Assembly: GCA_038228295.1 (NCBI GenBank)
Contig: JBBRPH010000022.1
Span: 10,375 to 74,374 of the forward strand
Direction: 5' to 3'
DNA length: 64,000 nucleotides
DNA from: JAICKM01 sp038228295
GTDB taxonomy: Bacteria; Chloroflexota; Chloroflexia; QHBQ01; JAICKM01
Position numbers and translations under genes: made by a program. The notes beneath the pieces are model-generated. The model was not told the DNA's origin and did no database searches. It saw nothing but the letters and a program-made list of their open reading frames with translations. Below, in pieces: positions 51,117-59,381 of the stretch; position 1 is the first letter of the stretch; every line of letters starts with the position of its first letter.

Positions 51117-53201
51117 TTAGACTGTGACCCCCACGCCGGCGCGCAGGCCCACGTCCAGCGATTCAAGGGCAGCGATAGCCGACTGGTTGGGCGCGGAGAC
51201 CAGATGCGGCTCGAAGTGCTGCATCGTGATGCAGTTGGTCGGGCAGATTTGCGCGCAGAGGCCGCAGCGGATGCACAGGTTTTCGTCCATGATCATCGCG
51301 GCCCCTGACTTCCAGCCCTTCGCCTCCATCAGGCGCGGCTCAAACGGCAGATTGTTGATGCGTTCGATCAGTTCCAGGTCGGCCATGTGGATCACGTTGA
51401 CCGGGCAGACCTCGACGCAGGCGTTGCAGAGGATGCAGTTATCACCATCCACAAAGATGTTAAGCTGGCACTGCAAGCAGCGCTTCGCCTCCTGGAACGC
51501 TTCATCATGCGTGAAGCCGAGTTCGACTTCGGTGGTCAGGTTGAAGCGATCCTGCACCGGGATCATCGGCATCTCCTGGCGCGGCACGGCATCGTAGTCG
51601 TCGCCTTCGACCAGGCGGCGTTGCATCGTGTCGGCGGTCCAGATTGAGATCGGCTGCCAACTCATGCGGACGGCGGCATCCTGCGGATATTCCTGGCGCA
51701 GGGTTTGCGTTTGCGCCCATTCCTCCAGGCTGCGCGTCACGTCAAGGTGATAGTCGGACACATAATCTTGGTAGGGCACCAGCGCGAACTCGGCGCGCAG
51801 CGTTACCTTTTCGTCGGCGGGCTTGGCCCCGCGCAGATACTGGTCCACGCCGATGGCCGCTTTGTGTCCATCGGCAATCGAGGCGATGACGGTGCGCGCG
51901 CCGGCCACAAAGTCGCCACTGGCGAACACGCCCGGCACATTGGTCATCCAGCTCACCGGGTCCACTTCGGGCCGCCCACGCTTGCTGACCTTGATGCCGG
52001 CATCGGCCAGATAGCCGACATCGGAGTTTTGGCCGGTGGCCGCCACCACAGTGTCCACATCCAGGATAAACTCGGTACCGGGGATCGGCACGGGGCTACG
52101 CCGACCCGACGCATCAGGGTCGCCCAAGCGGTTGCGGATACACTTCAGGCCGACCACTTTGCCGTCGGCCAAGACCACCTCGGTCTGTGACACCAGGAAG
52201 CGGAACTCCACCCCTTCGATTTCGGTCTCGCGCGCCTCCTCGTCATAGACCGACATTTCGTTGCGGCTGCGCCGGTAGATGACATAGACCTTTTCCGCGC
52301 CCATCCGCAGCGACGAGCGGGAGCAGTCCATCGCGGTGAAGCCGCCGCCGATGACTGCTACGCGCCGGCCCACCATCGGGTATTTGTGCAGGTTGATCTT
52401 CTCCATGAAGTGCAAGCCGGAGTACAGCCCCTGCACACTCAGGTAATCCTCCCCCGGCACATCCATGCGCTGCGGCGATTGGGTGCCGCAGGCCAGCACC
52501 ACGGCATCATGCTGCGCTTTAAGATCCGTGATCGAGATCATGTTGGGCTTGCCCTCTTCGATCTCTTCCGGCGTGATGGTGCGCCCGATGGGGCGGTTGA
52601 ACTGAATCTCCACGCCCATCGAAGCCATATATTCGTTGATCTCTTCCGCACAGAGGTCGCGCGGCAAGCGCCATTCCGGGATACCGACCGTGAGCATCCC
52701 GCCGGCCACTTTAAGCGCCTCATAGATTGTTACACCGTAGCCCAACTTCGCCAAATCGCGCGCCGCGCTGATGCCGGTCGGTCCGGCCCCGACTACGGCC
52801 ACCGTTTCGCGCTTGGTGCGCGCCGGGCGCGTCCAGGGGTGCTGTTCGCTGCGGTTGTCCGAGGCGACGCGCTTGAGCCAGCAGATCGCAATCGGCTTGT
52901 CTACGCGCCCCCGACGGCACGACTGCTCGCACGGGCGCGCGCAGATGCGGCCCAGGATGCCCGGCACCACATTGTCTTCCAGGTTGATGCGGTATGCCTC
53001 GTCATAGTCCTCCGACGCGACATGGGCAATATAGCGCGCCACGTCGGTGTAGGCCGGGCAGGCATACTGGCACGAGATGTTCGCCAGGAACCACTCGCTG
53101 TCGCCGGTCTGGAGTTGATAGGGCGCAGCGTCATGTTCGGCGTGGCCGACGCGACTCTCTGAGCGCACCAACGCCATCAGGCGCATTCGTTCTTCCGCCA
53201 T
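51117..53201 (-). CDS. GltD-like FAD/NAD(P)H oxidoreductase with added 4Fe-4S ferredoxin domain
   Basis: The 694-residue protein starts with a Cys cluster (Cys44, Cys48, Cys87, Cys91, Cys95) that binds Fe-S as in the glutamate-synthase small subunit. FAD (VVGAGPTG, about 136-143) and NAD(P)H (VAVIGGGFTAMDCSR) Rossmann domains follow, then a C-terminal region with two 4Fe-4S motifs, CILCNACVEVCPVN and CIRCGLCAQICPTN. Such proteins feed electrons from NAD(P)H to a partner; no glutamate-synthase large subunit is present, so the acceptor is unknown. AGGAG lies 10 nt before the ATG. An MBL gene is 18 nt upstream. Confidence 0.85.
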   Translation of the reverse strand: MAEERMRLMALVRSESRVGHAEHDAAPYQLQTGDSEWFLANISCQYACPAYTDVARYIAHVASEDYDEAYRINLEDNVVPGILGRICARPCEQSCRRGRVDKPIAICWLKRVASDNRSEQHPWTRPARTKRETVAVVGAGPTGISAARDLAKLGYGVTIYEALKVAGGMLTVGIPEWRLPRDLCAEEINEYMASMGVEIQFNRPIGRTITPEEIEEGKPNMISITDLKAQHDAVVLACGTQSPQRMDVPGEDYLSVQGLYSGLHFMEKINLHKYPMVGRRVAVIGGGFTAMDCSRSSLRMGAEKVYVIYRRSRNEMSVYDEEARETEIEGVEFRFLVSQTEVVLADGKVVGLKCIRNRLGDPDASGRRSPVPIPGTEFILDVDTVVAATGQNSDVGYLADAGIKVSKRGRPEVDPVSWMTNVPGVFASGDFVAGARTVIASIADGHKAAIGVDQYLRGAKPADEKVTLRAEFALVPYQDYVSDYHLDVTRSLEEWAQTQTLRQEYPQDAAVRMSWQPISIWTADTMQRRLVEGDDYDAVPRQEMPMIPVQDRFNLTTEVELGFTHDEAFQEAKRCLQCQLNIFVDGDNCILCNACVEVCPVNVIHMADLELIERINNLPFEPRLMEAKGWKSGAAMIMDENLCIRCGLCAQICPTNCITMQHFEPHLVSAPNQSAIAALESLDVGLRAGVGVTV

Positions 53202-53219
53202 TGTCGCAGTCTCCTCTTG

Positions 53220-53846
53220 TTAGATGCCCCAACCGAGGCGCAGCATCCAGCCCTGATCTTCGATCAGCGAGTCGGGGCCGTGGCCGGGATAGAAGCGGGT
53301 GCCGGGAGCCAGGTCGGCCAGCCGGCGCAAGCTGTCGTACAGTTGCGCTTCATCGCCGCCCGGCAAGTCGGTGCGGCCCATGCCCTGGTCGAACAGGGTA
53401 TCGCCACTGAACAGTATATCTTCGTCCTCTTCGTGCAAGCAGCACGACCCCTGCGTGTGACCGGGCGTGTGCAACACGGTGAAGCGGTAGCGGCCCAGCG
53501 GCAACACGTCACCTGCGGCAAGCATACCGGTCGGCGTGCTGGGCGCGATGGTGAACGGCAGCGGGATCGAGCTATTGGGCTGCGCGAGGCGGTCGGCATC
53601 GGCGGTGTGGATCAGCAACGGTGCGTCCGTCGCCGCCACCAGCGCAGCGTTATCGGCGATATGGTCGAAGTGGCCGTGCGTGTTGACAATCCGCACCACG
53701 CGCCAATCGCGCACCGCCGCCCGGCGCAGCAACTCCGCCGCGCTCTCCATCGGCGCGTCCACGATCATCGCCTCTCCCGTCGCCTCATCGGCCACAAGGT
53801 AGCCATTCGTTTGCACCGGGCCGGCGGTCACACATTCAATCAGCAT
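53220..53846 (-). CDS. Glyoxalase II-like MBL hydrolase
   Basis: The 208-residue metallo-beta-lactamase has NTHGHFDHIADN, the His in LHTPGHTQGSC, the bridging Asp in LFSGDTLFDQGMGRTD and FYPGHGP, which together complete the dinuclear site. It resembles hydroxyacylglutathione hydrolase-type enzymes without the C-terminal glutathione domain. It is probably co-transcribed with the GltD-like gene. No good ribosome site is seen; GGTGTCA repeats begin about 25 nt upstream of the ATG. Confidence 0.8.
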   Translation of the reverse strand: MLIECVTAGPVQTNGYLVADEATGEAMIVDAPMESAAELLRRAAVRDWRVVRIVNTHGHFDHIADNAALVAATDAPLLIHTADADRLAQPNSSIPLPFTIAPSTPTGMLAAGDVLPLGRYRFTVLHTPGHTQGSCCLHEEDEDILFSGDTLFDQGMGRTDLPGGDEAQLYDSLRRLADLAPGTRFYPGHGPDSLIEDQGWMLRLGWGI

Positions 53847-53870
53847 CAGGCAGCAGGCTTTCAGGTATCA

Positions 53871-53960
53871 GGTGTCAGGTGTCAGGTGTCAGGTGTCAGG
53901 TGTCAGGTGTCAGAGGTCAGAGGTCACAACGTCTCCTGATACCTGATACCTGACACCTCA
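53871..53960. repeat. (GGTGTCA)6 array with inverted copies
   Basis: Six exact tandem copies of GGTGTCA (53871-53912) are followed by GAGGTCA variants and then opposite-strand copies (CCTGATACCTGATACC, TGACACC, 53936-53957). The array lies immediately upstream of the MBL gene. Confidence 0.85.
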
Positions 53961-53991
53961 CGAGTGTCAGGTGTTTAGCAACGTACCTTAA

Positions 53992-54012
53992 TTCAGAACT
54001 CAGAACTCAGAA
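53992..54012. repeat. Short (AACTCAG)n copy at the regulator 3' end
   Basis: Two to three AACTCAG units abut and overlap the stop of the XRE-cupin gene, the same unit as in cphB and at 50185-50296. Confidence 0.7.
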
Positions 54013-54717
54013 CGCGGCCCGCCGCGCCGCACGCATCGCCACCAAGCGCAAGGGGCGCACGGGCGGCGGGGCAGCAACGCGGCGCGGGGTCGCTGGGCCG
54101 ACGAGACCCCCCGCCCCCAACGTGGCCGGCGCGGTCAGCGTGATCAGCAGGCGGGCCGCGTCGGGGTGGCGGTTGAGCAGACGGTGGGCGCTGCCGGGAG
54201 TCCAGGTGAGCGCATCGCCAGCGGTTAGCGGGGTCGGGTCGCCGTCCTGCTCGGCGCTGACATAGCCGCCCAGCACCACTAGGCTTTCGCTGCCCTCGTG
54301 CCGGTGGTCACGCTCGCCCAGCGCCGTGCCGGGCGGCAAGTCCACCACGAAGCTCCGCAACGCCGCGCCCGGCGGGCTGATCTCGCGCACCGCCGGCACC
54401 CCGGCCTGCACCGGCCCCGCCGGCAATAGGCGCTCACGCCCCACCAAGCCCAAACGCCGCTCTGGGACGGTGGCTGGCTGCAACGCCCCCGGCACCACAT
54501 ACGGCCCCACCGGTGCGGCAGTGGCCCCGCGCAACAGGTCCACCACGGTCAGCCCCAGCGCCGTCGCCAGCCGCTCCAGCGTATCCAGCGAGGGCGAGGT
54601 GCGGTCGTTCTCCACTTGGCTGACAAAGCCCTTCGACAGCCCACTAGCCGCCGCCAGTTCCGCGATGGTCAGCCCGCGCCCGGTGCGCGCGGCCCGTAGT
54701 TGTAGCCCCAGTTGCAT
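54007..54717 (-). CDS. XRE-family regulator with C-terminal cupin domain
   Basis: Residues 1-62 form an XRE helix-turn-helix (LRAARTGRGLTIAELAAASG and LSKGFVSQVENDRTSPSLD). A Pro/Ala linker leads to a cupin ligand-binding domain (about 115-205; GERDHRHEGSESLVVLGG and SAHRLLNRHPDAARLL). HTH-cupin proteins such as PuuR sense small metabolites. The Arg/Ala-rich tail is unusual. Its own promoter overlaps a perfect inverted repeat, suggesting autorepression. No obvious target gene is next to it. Confidence 0.85.
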   Translation of the reverse strand: MQLGLQLRAARTGRGLTIAELAAASGLSKGFVSQVENDRTSPSLDTLERLATALGLTVVDLLRGATAAPVGPYVVPGALQPATVPERRLGLVGRERLLPAGPVQAGVPAVREISPPGAALRSFVVDLPPGTALGERDHRHEGSESLVVLGGYVSAEQDGDPTPLTAGDALTWTPGSAHRLLNRHPDAARLLITLTAPATLGAGGLVGPATPRRVAAPPPVRPLRLVAMRAARRAAF

Positions 54718-54756
54718 CGTTCCACCTCCGCCCTGTTTGCACCCAGCAAACCTTGT

Positions 54757-54793
54757 TTGCTGTTACTATACAGCAAGCGGTGGAGTGCGTCAA
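54757..54793 (-). promoter_or_regulatory. Promoter and operator of the XRE-cupin gene
   Basis: Minus-strand TTGACG (54788-54793), a 17-nt spacer and TATAGT (54765-54770) form the promoter. The inverted repeat TTGCTGT-TACTAT-ACAGCAA (54757-54776) covers the -10 box, and a second smaller one, TTTGC-5 nt-GCAAA, lies at 54736-54750. These are good candidates for its own binding sites. Confidence 0.65.
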
Positions 54794-54818
54794 GGGCGTT
54801 GCGGTGGGGAAGCAGAGC

Positions 54819-55089
54819 GGCCACGAATGCGGCACGAATACACGAATACGGTGGTGGCGCTGGCGGAGTAGCCAGTGTGGCCCGGCGGAGATGGGCAGCG
54901 TGCCCCTACCCTCTGGCCGCGATCCCGCGCCGACCGGCCACGAATAGGGCACGAATACACGAATAGATCGCGGCTAGGGATCAGGAACGGCGTAGGTGTG
55001 GACGGCCTAGCTCCGCCGGGCCGCACTGAGTACGCCAGCGGCCTCCCCCACATTCGTGTATTCGTGCCCTATTCGTGGCTGGTCGGCGC
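54819..55089. repeat. Inverted-repeat element with CACGAAT units
   Basis: The stretch 54794-55096 has no gene. It holds 38-nt arms at 54928-54965 and 55052-55089 that are reverse complements with one mismatch, each built on CACGAAT units, around an 86-nt centre. A third, partial direct copy lies at 54819-54848. It ends 7 nt before the STAND gene stop codon. Confidence 0.75.
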
Positions 55090-55096
55090 GGGATGG

Positions 55097-57697
55097 TTAG
55101 CAGGCAGAAAGCGGCTGCTGAGGTGGGGGCGACAAACGCGCGCAGAGTGCTTCCATCTGGGCCAGTTCCTGCGCCAAGCCCAAGCGCCGACTCCGCTCCA
55201 ACGCTTCTTGCGCGTAGCTCATAGCCGCGACTGGCCGGCCGCGTTGCTCTTCCAGTAGGGCTAATCGGGTCAAGATCGTTGTCATATAGCCGACACCGCC
55301 TGCCTCACGAAAGTAAGCAAGAGCCTGCTGGTACATCTGAGCAGCCGCATCGAAATCGCCGGAGTGCTGTAGCACAAGGCCAATATTTCCCAGCAAGCCC
55401 CAGGCACGGTCAGGGTTAAACACAGGATCCGTATCTTCAAGGCGGAACACTTGTTGAGCAGCAAGAAAGTAGGTCTGAGCAAGCGGCCAATCCCCTTGAT
55501 CACGGGCATTTTTCCCGAGTTCAAAGCTGATATTGGCCTGCGTATACGCTTGTTGCTCCGTAGGCAATTCACTGATAAGGCTCGCTGCCTCATCACAACA
55601 CGCCCGTGCTTGCTCAAACTTATCAATTCTCCGCAGTATTTGGGCGTATGTCTGAAGTGTATCGCATAGCCATTCAGCCGATTTCTGTGTGCGCGCTAGC
55701 TTAATTGCACGCTTAATCGTGGATTCAGCCTCAGCATGATAGCCCTGCTGACTCAGAATACAAGCTAACATATCTGAAATGTGAAGAGTATTATTAGCAT
55801 CTCCCAGCAACTGAGCATACTCAAGTCCAGAAAGCGCCGTAGTTACAAACTCTACCCATTGACCAATTACATTATAATAACGTAGGAGAGCAGGTACTAC
55901 TCCAAGAAATACATCAGGTCGGGCCGCCTGATCGGCCCAATTAGCTAGAGACCTGAAATATTGTCCATCCTGACGCAATCTACGTGTATCATGCCACCGC
56001 CACTCAAAAGTGGGGTAAGTCTGTGCCAACTTCGTCAGATGGGCTATCCAGAGATCGCGTAGCTGCGCCTCGGTTTCTGGGTGCTGCGCCAACTCCTCTT
56101 GGGCGAAGGCGCGGGTTAGCGGCAGCAGGCTAAAGCGATCCTCTTCCCGATTGACGAGCGACAGTTGCAACAGTTCGGCCAGACCGTCGTCACGCCCGAT
56201 TTCGTCACTATCCAATCCCGCTACTTCGCCCAACATATAGCGGCTGGTGCTGGAGTCAAAGAGCGCCAGCGCCAGCAACAGCCGATACGCATCGTGGTTG
56301 CGGATGCGGTCCACACTCTCGCTAAAGCAGAAGCGCGCAATATCACTGTACCCGCTACCGAGCCGCCGCAGAACCGACTCGATGCTGTAGTCAAGACTCA
56401 TTAGGCCCAGGCTCCACACGATTGCCAGGGGGATGCCACCGGTACGCCGGTATAGCTCAGAAGCAGTATCGGAGTCCAGCACGAGATTTTTACGTTCTGC
56501 TTCCAGGGCAATCACTTGCAGCGCATCATCACGCGGCATACCCACTAGACGGATCGGGTAAGCAATATCCACGCGGTGGCGGGTGGTGATAATTACCTTC
56601 GTGGGATCGGGCAGTTCCCGCAAAAAACTCAGTAACTCGTCATCGTCTACGGTTTCCAGGTTATCAATAATCAGCAAAGTACGACAGCCGGCCAGCGCAC
56701 GTTCCACTAAGCCTCGGCGCTCGTCGCCGGCAGCTTGGAGAATAGGGGGCAGTTCAAGCACCATTGCCGTTTCGCGGTAGAGATCGTGCAAGTTGTTGAA
56801 GGTCTGCGGACGGGCCTGGATACCGGCAGCAGTCAGCAAGGTACGCTTGGCCGACACCCAGATGATCGCCTCGAATCGTTCCTGGGACGGCAACTGCGCG
56901 TACTGGTCACGATAGCGATAGGCGGTTTCTAGCGCTAGCGCACTCTTGCCGACTCCACCAATACCATCTAGGGTGACCAAAAAGTGACGACTAGCGGGAT
57001 AGGGTAGCAATAACTGTTGTAGCCTGTCTAATTCCGCTTGCCGGCCCACGAAAAGCGCATAGTCACGTTGCGGCAAGTTGTGCCAGGGACGAGATCGCTG
57101 CGGTGGTCGGGCAGCCGCAGCCGTCAGTTCAGCCACTTTCGGCGCTAGCGCCAGCTGCGTCAGCGTATCACTGAGGTTGTGCATACCCTGTACCAATTCC
57201 GCTGTATTGGCCGCGACAGTGCGTGTACCCTCAACATTCATGCGCTGAAAGGCTAACGTGTAAAGCTGTTGGAGTTCAGGAATATACAGCACCTCGTCGC
57301 CCAACAAATGCAAGAAGGCTGCAACCGCCGCGTTCACCCGCAACCGATCCAGTTGCGCCGGTAGAACATCGTCAAAGCGCGCTTGCACAGTGGATAGCGG
57401 GGCAGCAGGATCCTGAAAAGGATGGGTAAGTAGTTCGCGTAACGCGGCCTGGACACTGGGTAGGTCGGCAAAATGGGTTTCGGCGGTCAAGGCAATGGTA
57501 AGTTCCGGGTCGTGAGCATAATACTCACGGGCAAAGCGTGCTGCGGCCTGTACAACGGCGGCATTCAGCTTACGGCGAATAGCCCGCTCGTTGAGAGTGC
57601 CCTGCTGCAACTTGTCAGCCACTAAGCTGCCGATCAATTGGCCTAGAATATTGCTCAGAGTACTGCTCAGAATATTGCTCAGAGGATCCGTGAACAT
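55097..57697 (-). CDS. STAND-family NTPase (NB-ARC type) with C-terminal TPRs
   Basis: The 866-residue protein has an N-terminal helical region (about 1-195), an NB-ARC/NACHT-like ATPase (about 205-480) and TPR-like repeats (about 600-860). Walker A is DGIGGVGKSALA with Lys251; Walker B is TLLIIDNLE, followed by VIITTRHR and a GGIPLAI GxP motif. Such proteins switch on by oligomerising when the repeats bind a trigger, and include MalT-like regulators and antiphage Avs-type sensors. No DNA-binding or nuclease domain is recognised. Its codons around 55,400-56,000 are visibly AT-richer than those of its neighbours. The ATG at 57697 is preferred over a TTG at 57703. Confidence 0.8.
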   Translation of the reverse strand: MFTDPLSNILSSTLSNILGQLIGSLVADKLQQGTLNERAIRRKLNAAVVQAAARFAREYYAHDPELTIALTAETHFADLPSVQAALRELLTHPFQDPAAPLSTVQARFDDVLPAQLDRLRVNAAVAAFLHLLGDEVLYIPELQQLYTLAFQRMNVEGTRTVAANTAELVQGMHNLSDTLTQLALAPKVAELTAAAARPPQRSRPWHNLPQRDYALFVGRQAELDRLQQLLLPYPASRHFLVTLDGIGGVGKSALALETAYRYRDQYAQLPSQERFEAIIWVSAKRTLLTAAGIQARPQTFNNLHDLYRETAMVLELPPILQAAGDERRGLVERALAGCRTLLIIDNLETVDDDELLSFLRELPDPTKVIITTRHRVDIAYPIRLVGMPRDDALQVIALEAERKNLVLDSDTASELYRRTGGIPLAIVWSLGLMSLDYSIESVLRRLGSGYSDIARFCFSESVDRIRNHDAYRLLLALALFDSSTSRYMLGEVAGLDSDEIGRDDGLAELLQLSLVNREEDRFSLLPLTRAFAQEELAQHPETEAQLRDLWIAHLTKLAQTYPTFEWRWHDTRRLRQDGQYFRSLANWADQAARPDVFLGVVPALLRYYNVIGQWVEFVTTALSGLEYAQLLGDANNTLHISDMLACILSQQGYHAEAESTIKRAIKLARTQKSAEWLCDTLQTYAQILRRIDKFEQARACCDEAASLISELPTEQQAYTQANISFELGKNARDQGDWPLAQTYFLAAQQVFRLEDTDPVFNPDRAWGLLGNIGLVLQHSGDFDAAAQMYQQALAYFREAGGVGYMTTILTRLALLEEQRGRPVAAMSYAQEALERSRRLGLAQELAQMEALCARLSPPPQQPLSAC

Positions 57698-57734
57698 CAG
57701 CAATGATCTCCCATTGAACCTATTACGCGGTTGC

Positions 57735-57763
57735 GTTATAGTCTACGTAAAGCCTCTACGCAA
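57735..57763 (-). promoter_or_regulatory. Promoter of the STAND gene
   Basis: Minus-strand TTGCGT (57758-57763), a 17-nt spacer and TATAAC (57735-57740) lie 37 nt before the ATG, in the 68-nt gap after the histidine kinase gene. The gene thus seems to have its own promoter. Confidence 0.6.
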
Positions 57764-57765
57764 GG

Positions 57766-59244
57766 TTACGGACCGCTCTCGCCCTCGCCCCCACTCACCG
57801 GCGCGTCCGGCGGGTCCACGGGCAGGCGGACCACGAAGCGGGTGCCGCCGGCGGGGGGGAACTCGGCCTGGATGGTGCCGCCGTGCAGTTCGACGATCTG
57901 GCGGCTGATATAGAGGCCCAACCCCAGGCCGCTGTAGTAGTCGGCGGCGTGCGCGCGATAGAAGCGGTCGAAGATTGCGCCGCGCTGCTCCGGCGGAATG
58001 CCGATGCCCTGGTCTGTAACCGCGATCTCAATGGTGGCCGGCGTGGGCTGGGTCAGCACCACCGCGATGGGGCCACCGTGCGGGCTGTACTTGACGGCAT
58101 TATCCAGCAAATTGGTCAGCACCTGTTCCAGACGCAGCGCGTCCACCGTCGCCGTCAGGGTCGCCGGCGCGCTGACGGTCAACGGGTGACCCACGTCTAG
58201 TGTGGGCCGGCGGGCAGCCACCACCTCCGTCACCAACTGGACCACGTCGGTTGGCTGGGCCGCCAGGGTCAAGCGCCCGCCCGCGATGCGCGACACATCG
58301 AGCAGTTGATCCACCAGCCGGCTTAGTTTAATCGTGTGGCTTGCCATCGTTTCTAAGGCCCGTTGCAGGCGCGCCGGATCGGGTGGGCCGACCTTCCGCA
58401 ATTGGCGCAGGTGCAATTCGGCCAAGCCACGCAACACGGTGAGCGGCGTGCGTAGCTCGTGCGCGGCCACCGACAAGAACATATCGCGCGCCTGAATCGC
58501 GGCTTCGGCGGCGGTCACGCTGCCTTGCAGCGCCGTCTCGCGCAGTTGGAGCGTCGCCAGGGTGCCCGCCAGTTCGCGGTTGCGCCCGGCCAGTTCTGCG
58601 GCCAACGTGATCACATCATGGCTGCGGCTGTCGAGTTCGCCCTGTAACAGGTGGCGTGCCCCCTGGCTGGCGGCGTAGAGGGCGGCCAATTCACTGTTGG
58701 CCGTCGCCAATTGGCGGCGCTGCGCGTCCAGTTCGGCGTTAGCAGCCACCAATTGGCCTTGCCGCTGCTCCGATAGGCGGGCGCTCTGGACGAGGCGTAG
58801 CGCCTGGGGCACCAGGGGTGGCAAGACCAGCGCCGTGGTCACCGAGGCCACCGCCGTGACCGCCTTCACCACACCCGCCAGCCAGTAGACGGGGGTCCAA
58901 AGGGTCAGGACTTCCATGAAGTGGGTCGCCCCGCAGGCCACGATAAAGGTGCCGAAGGCCAGGAAAATCCAATGGAACGGGATCGCCTCGCGCGCCCGGT
59001 AGACCAAATAGACCAGAGTTGTGGAGATGGCCGTATAGGCAATGCCGATCAGCAGATCGGCCGTCAGATGCAGGCCGACCAGCCCCGGATCCCAGAGCAA
59101 GCACGCACCGTGGGCATCAAAGCCTTGCGTTTGGAACAGCCGCGCCGCTACACCCGGCCACAGCAGCAGCAGCCCAACCCCGCTCAACACCGCTACCACC
59201 GCTACGACATTGCCTTGCAGCAGCGCTTGCATCTGTCGGCGCAT
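57766..59244 (-). CDS. Histidine kinase with ethylene-receptor-like membrane sensor domain
   Basis: The 492-residue kinase has a first helix (about 12-36), then a three-helix membrane domain (about 55-150) like the ethylene-binding domain of plant ETR1 and cyanobacterial SynEtr1. Asp63, Tyr70, Cys104 and His108 match ETR1 Asp25, Tyr32 and the copper ligands Cys65/His69, in LLIGIAYTAIS and FIVACGATHFMEV. A coiled coil (about 155-250), HisKA with His262 in AAHELRTPL, and HATPase_c with LTNLLDNAVKYS, DQGIGIPP and GLGLGLYIS follow. It has no GAF domain. The ATG at 59244 has GGAGG. No cognate response regulator is adjacent. Confidence 0.85.
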   Translation of the reverse strand: MRRQMQALLQGNVVAVVAVLSGVGLLLLWPGVAARLFQTQGFDAHGACLLWDPGLVGLHLTADLLIGIAYTAISTTLVYLVYRAREAIPFHWIFLAFGTFIVACGATHFMEVLTLWTPVYWLAGVVKAVTAVASVTTALVLPPLVPQALRLVQSARLSEQRQGQLVAANAELDAQRRQLATANSELAALYAASQGARHLLQGELDSRSHDVITLAAELAGRNRELAGTLATLQLRETALQGSVTAAEAAIQARDMFLSVAAHELRTPLTVLRGLAELHLRQLRKVGPPDPARLQRALETMASHTIKLSRLVDQLLDVSRIAGGRLTLAAQPTDVVQLVTEVVAARRPTLDVGHPLTVSAPATLTATVDALRLEQVLTNLLDNAVKYSPHGGPIAVVLTQPTPATIEIAVTDQGIGIPPEQRGAIFDRFYRAHAADYYSGLGLGLYISRQIVELHGGTIQAEFPPAGGTRFVVRLPVDPPDAPVSGGEGESGP

Positions 59245-59370
59245 CGCAGCACCCTCCGGTTCTCTAAGGCCCAGCGGCCCGCCGTACTTGTGGAGATCCA
59301 CGACCTCGCGACTATTATACCGTTTACCCGCCCTGCCGTGCACGACTCAGGGCTGCCCCGCAGTTTCTGG

Positions 59371-59376
59371 TATACT
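59371..59376 (+). promoter_or_regulatory. Extended -10 box giving a leaderless ABC transcript
   Basis: TGGTATACT is an extended -10 element; the ATG of the exporter gene begins 5 nt after TATACT. No ribosome site and no -35 box are seen. Confidence 0.5.
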
Positions 59377-59381
59377 GGGCC

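Noticed and set aside
46000..53000. Encapsulin shell gene near EncFtn
   Set aside because: All frames around the EncFtn gene were read; none resembles an HK97-fold shell protein.
13870..54012. CRISPR array as an explanation for the repeats
   Set aside because: The repeats are 7-8 nt, tandem without unique spacers, and no cas gene is present.
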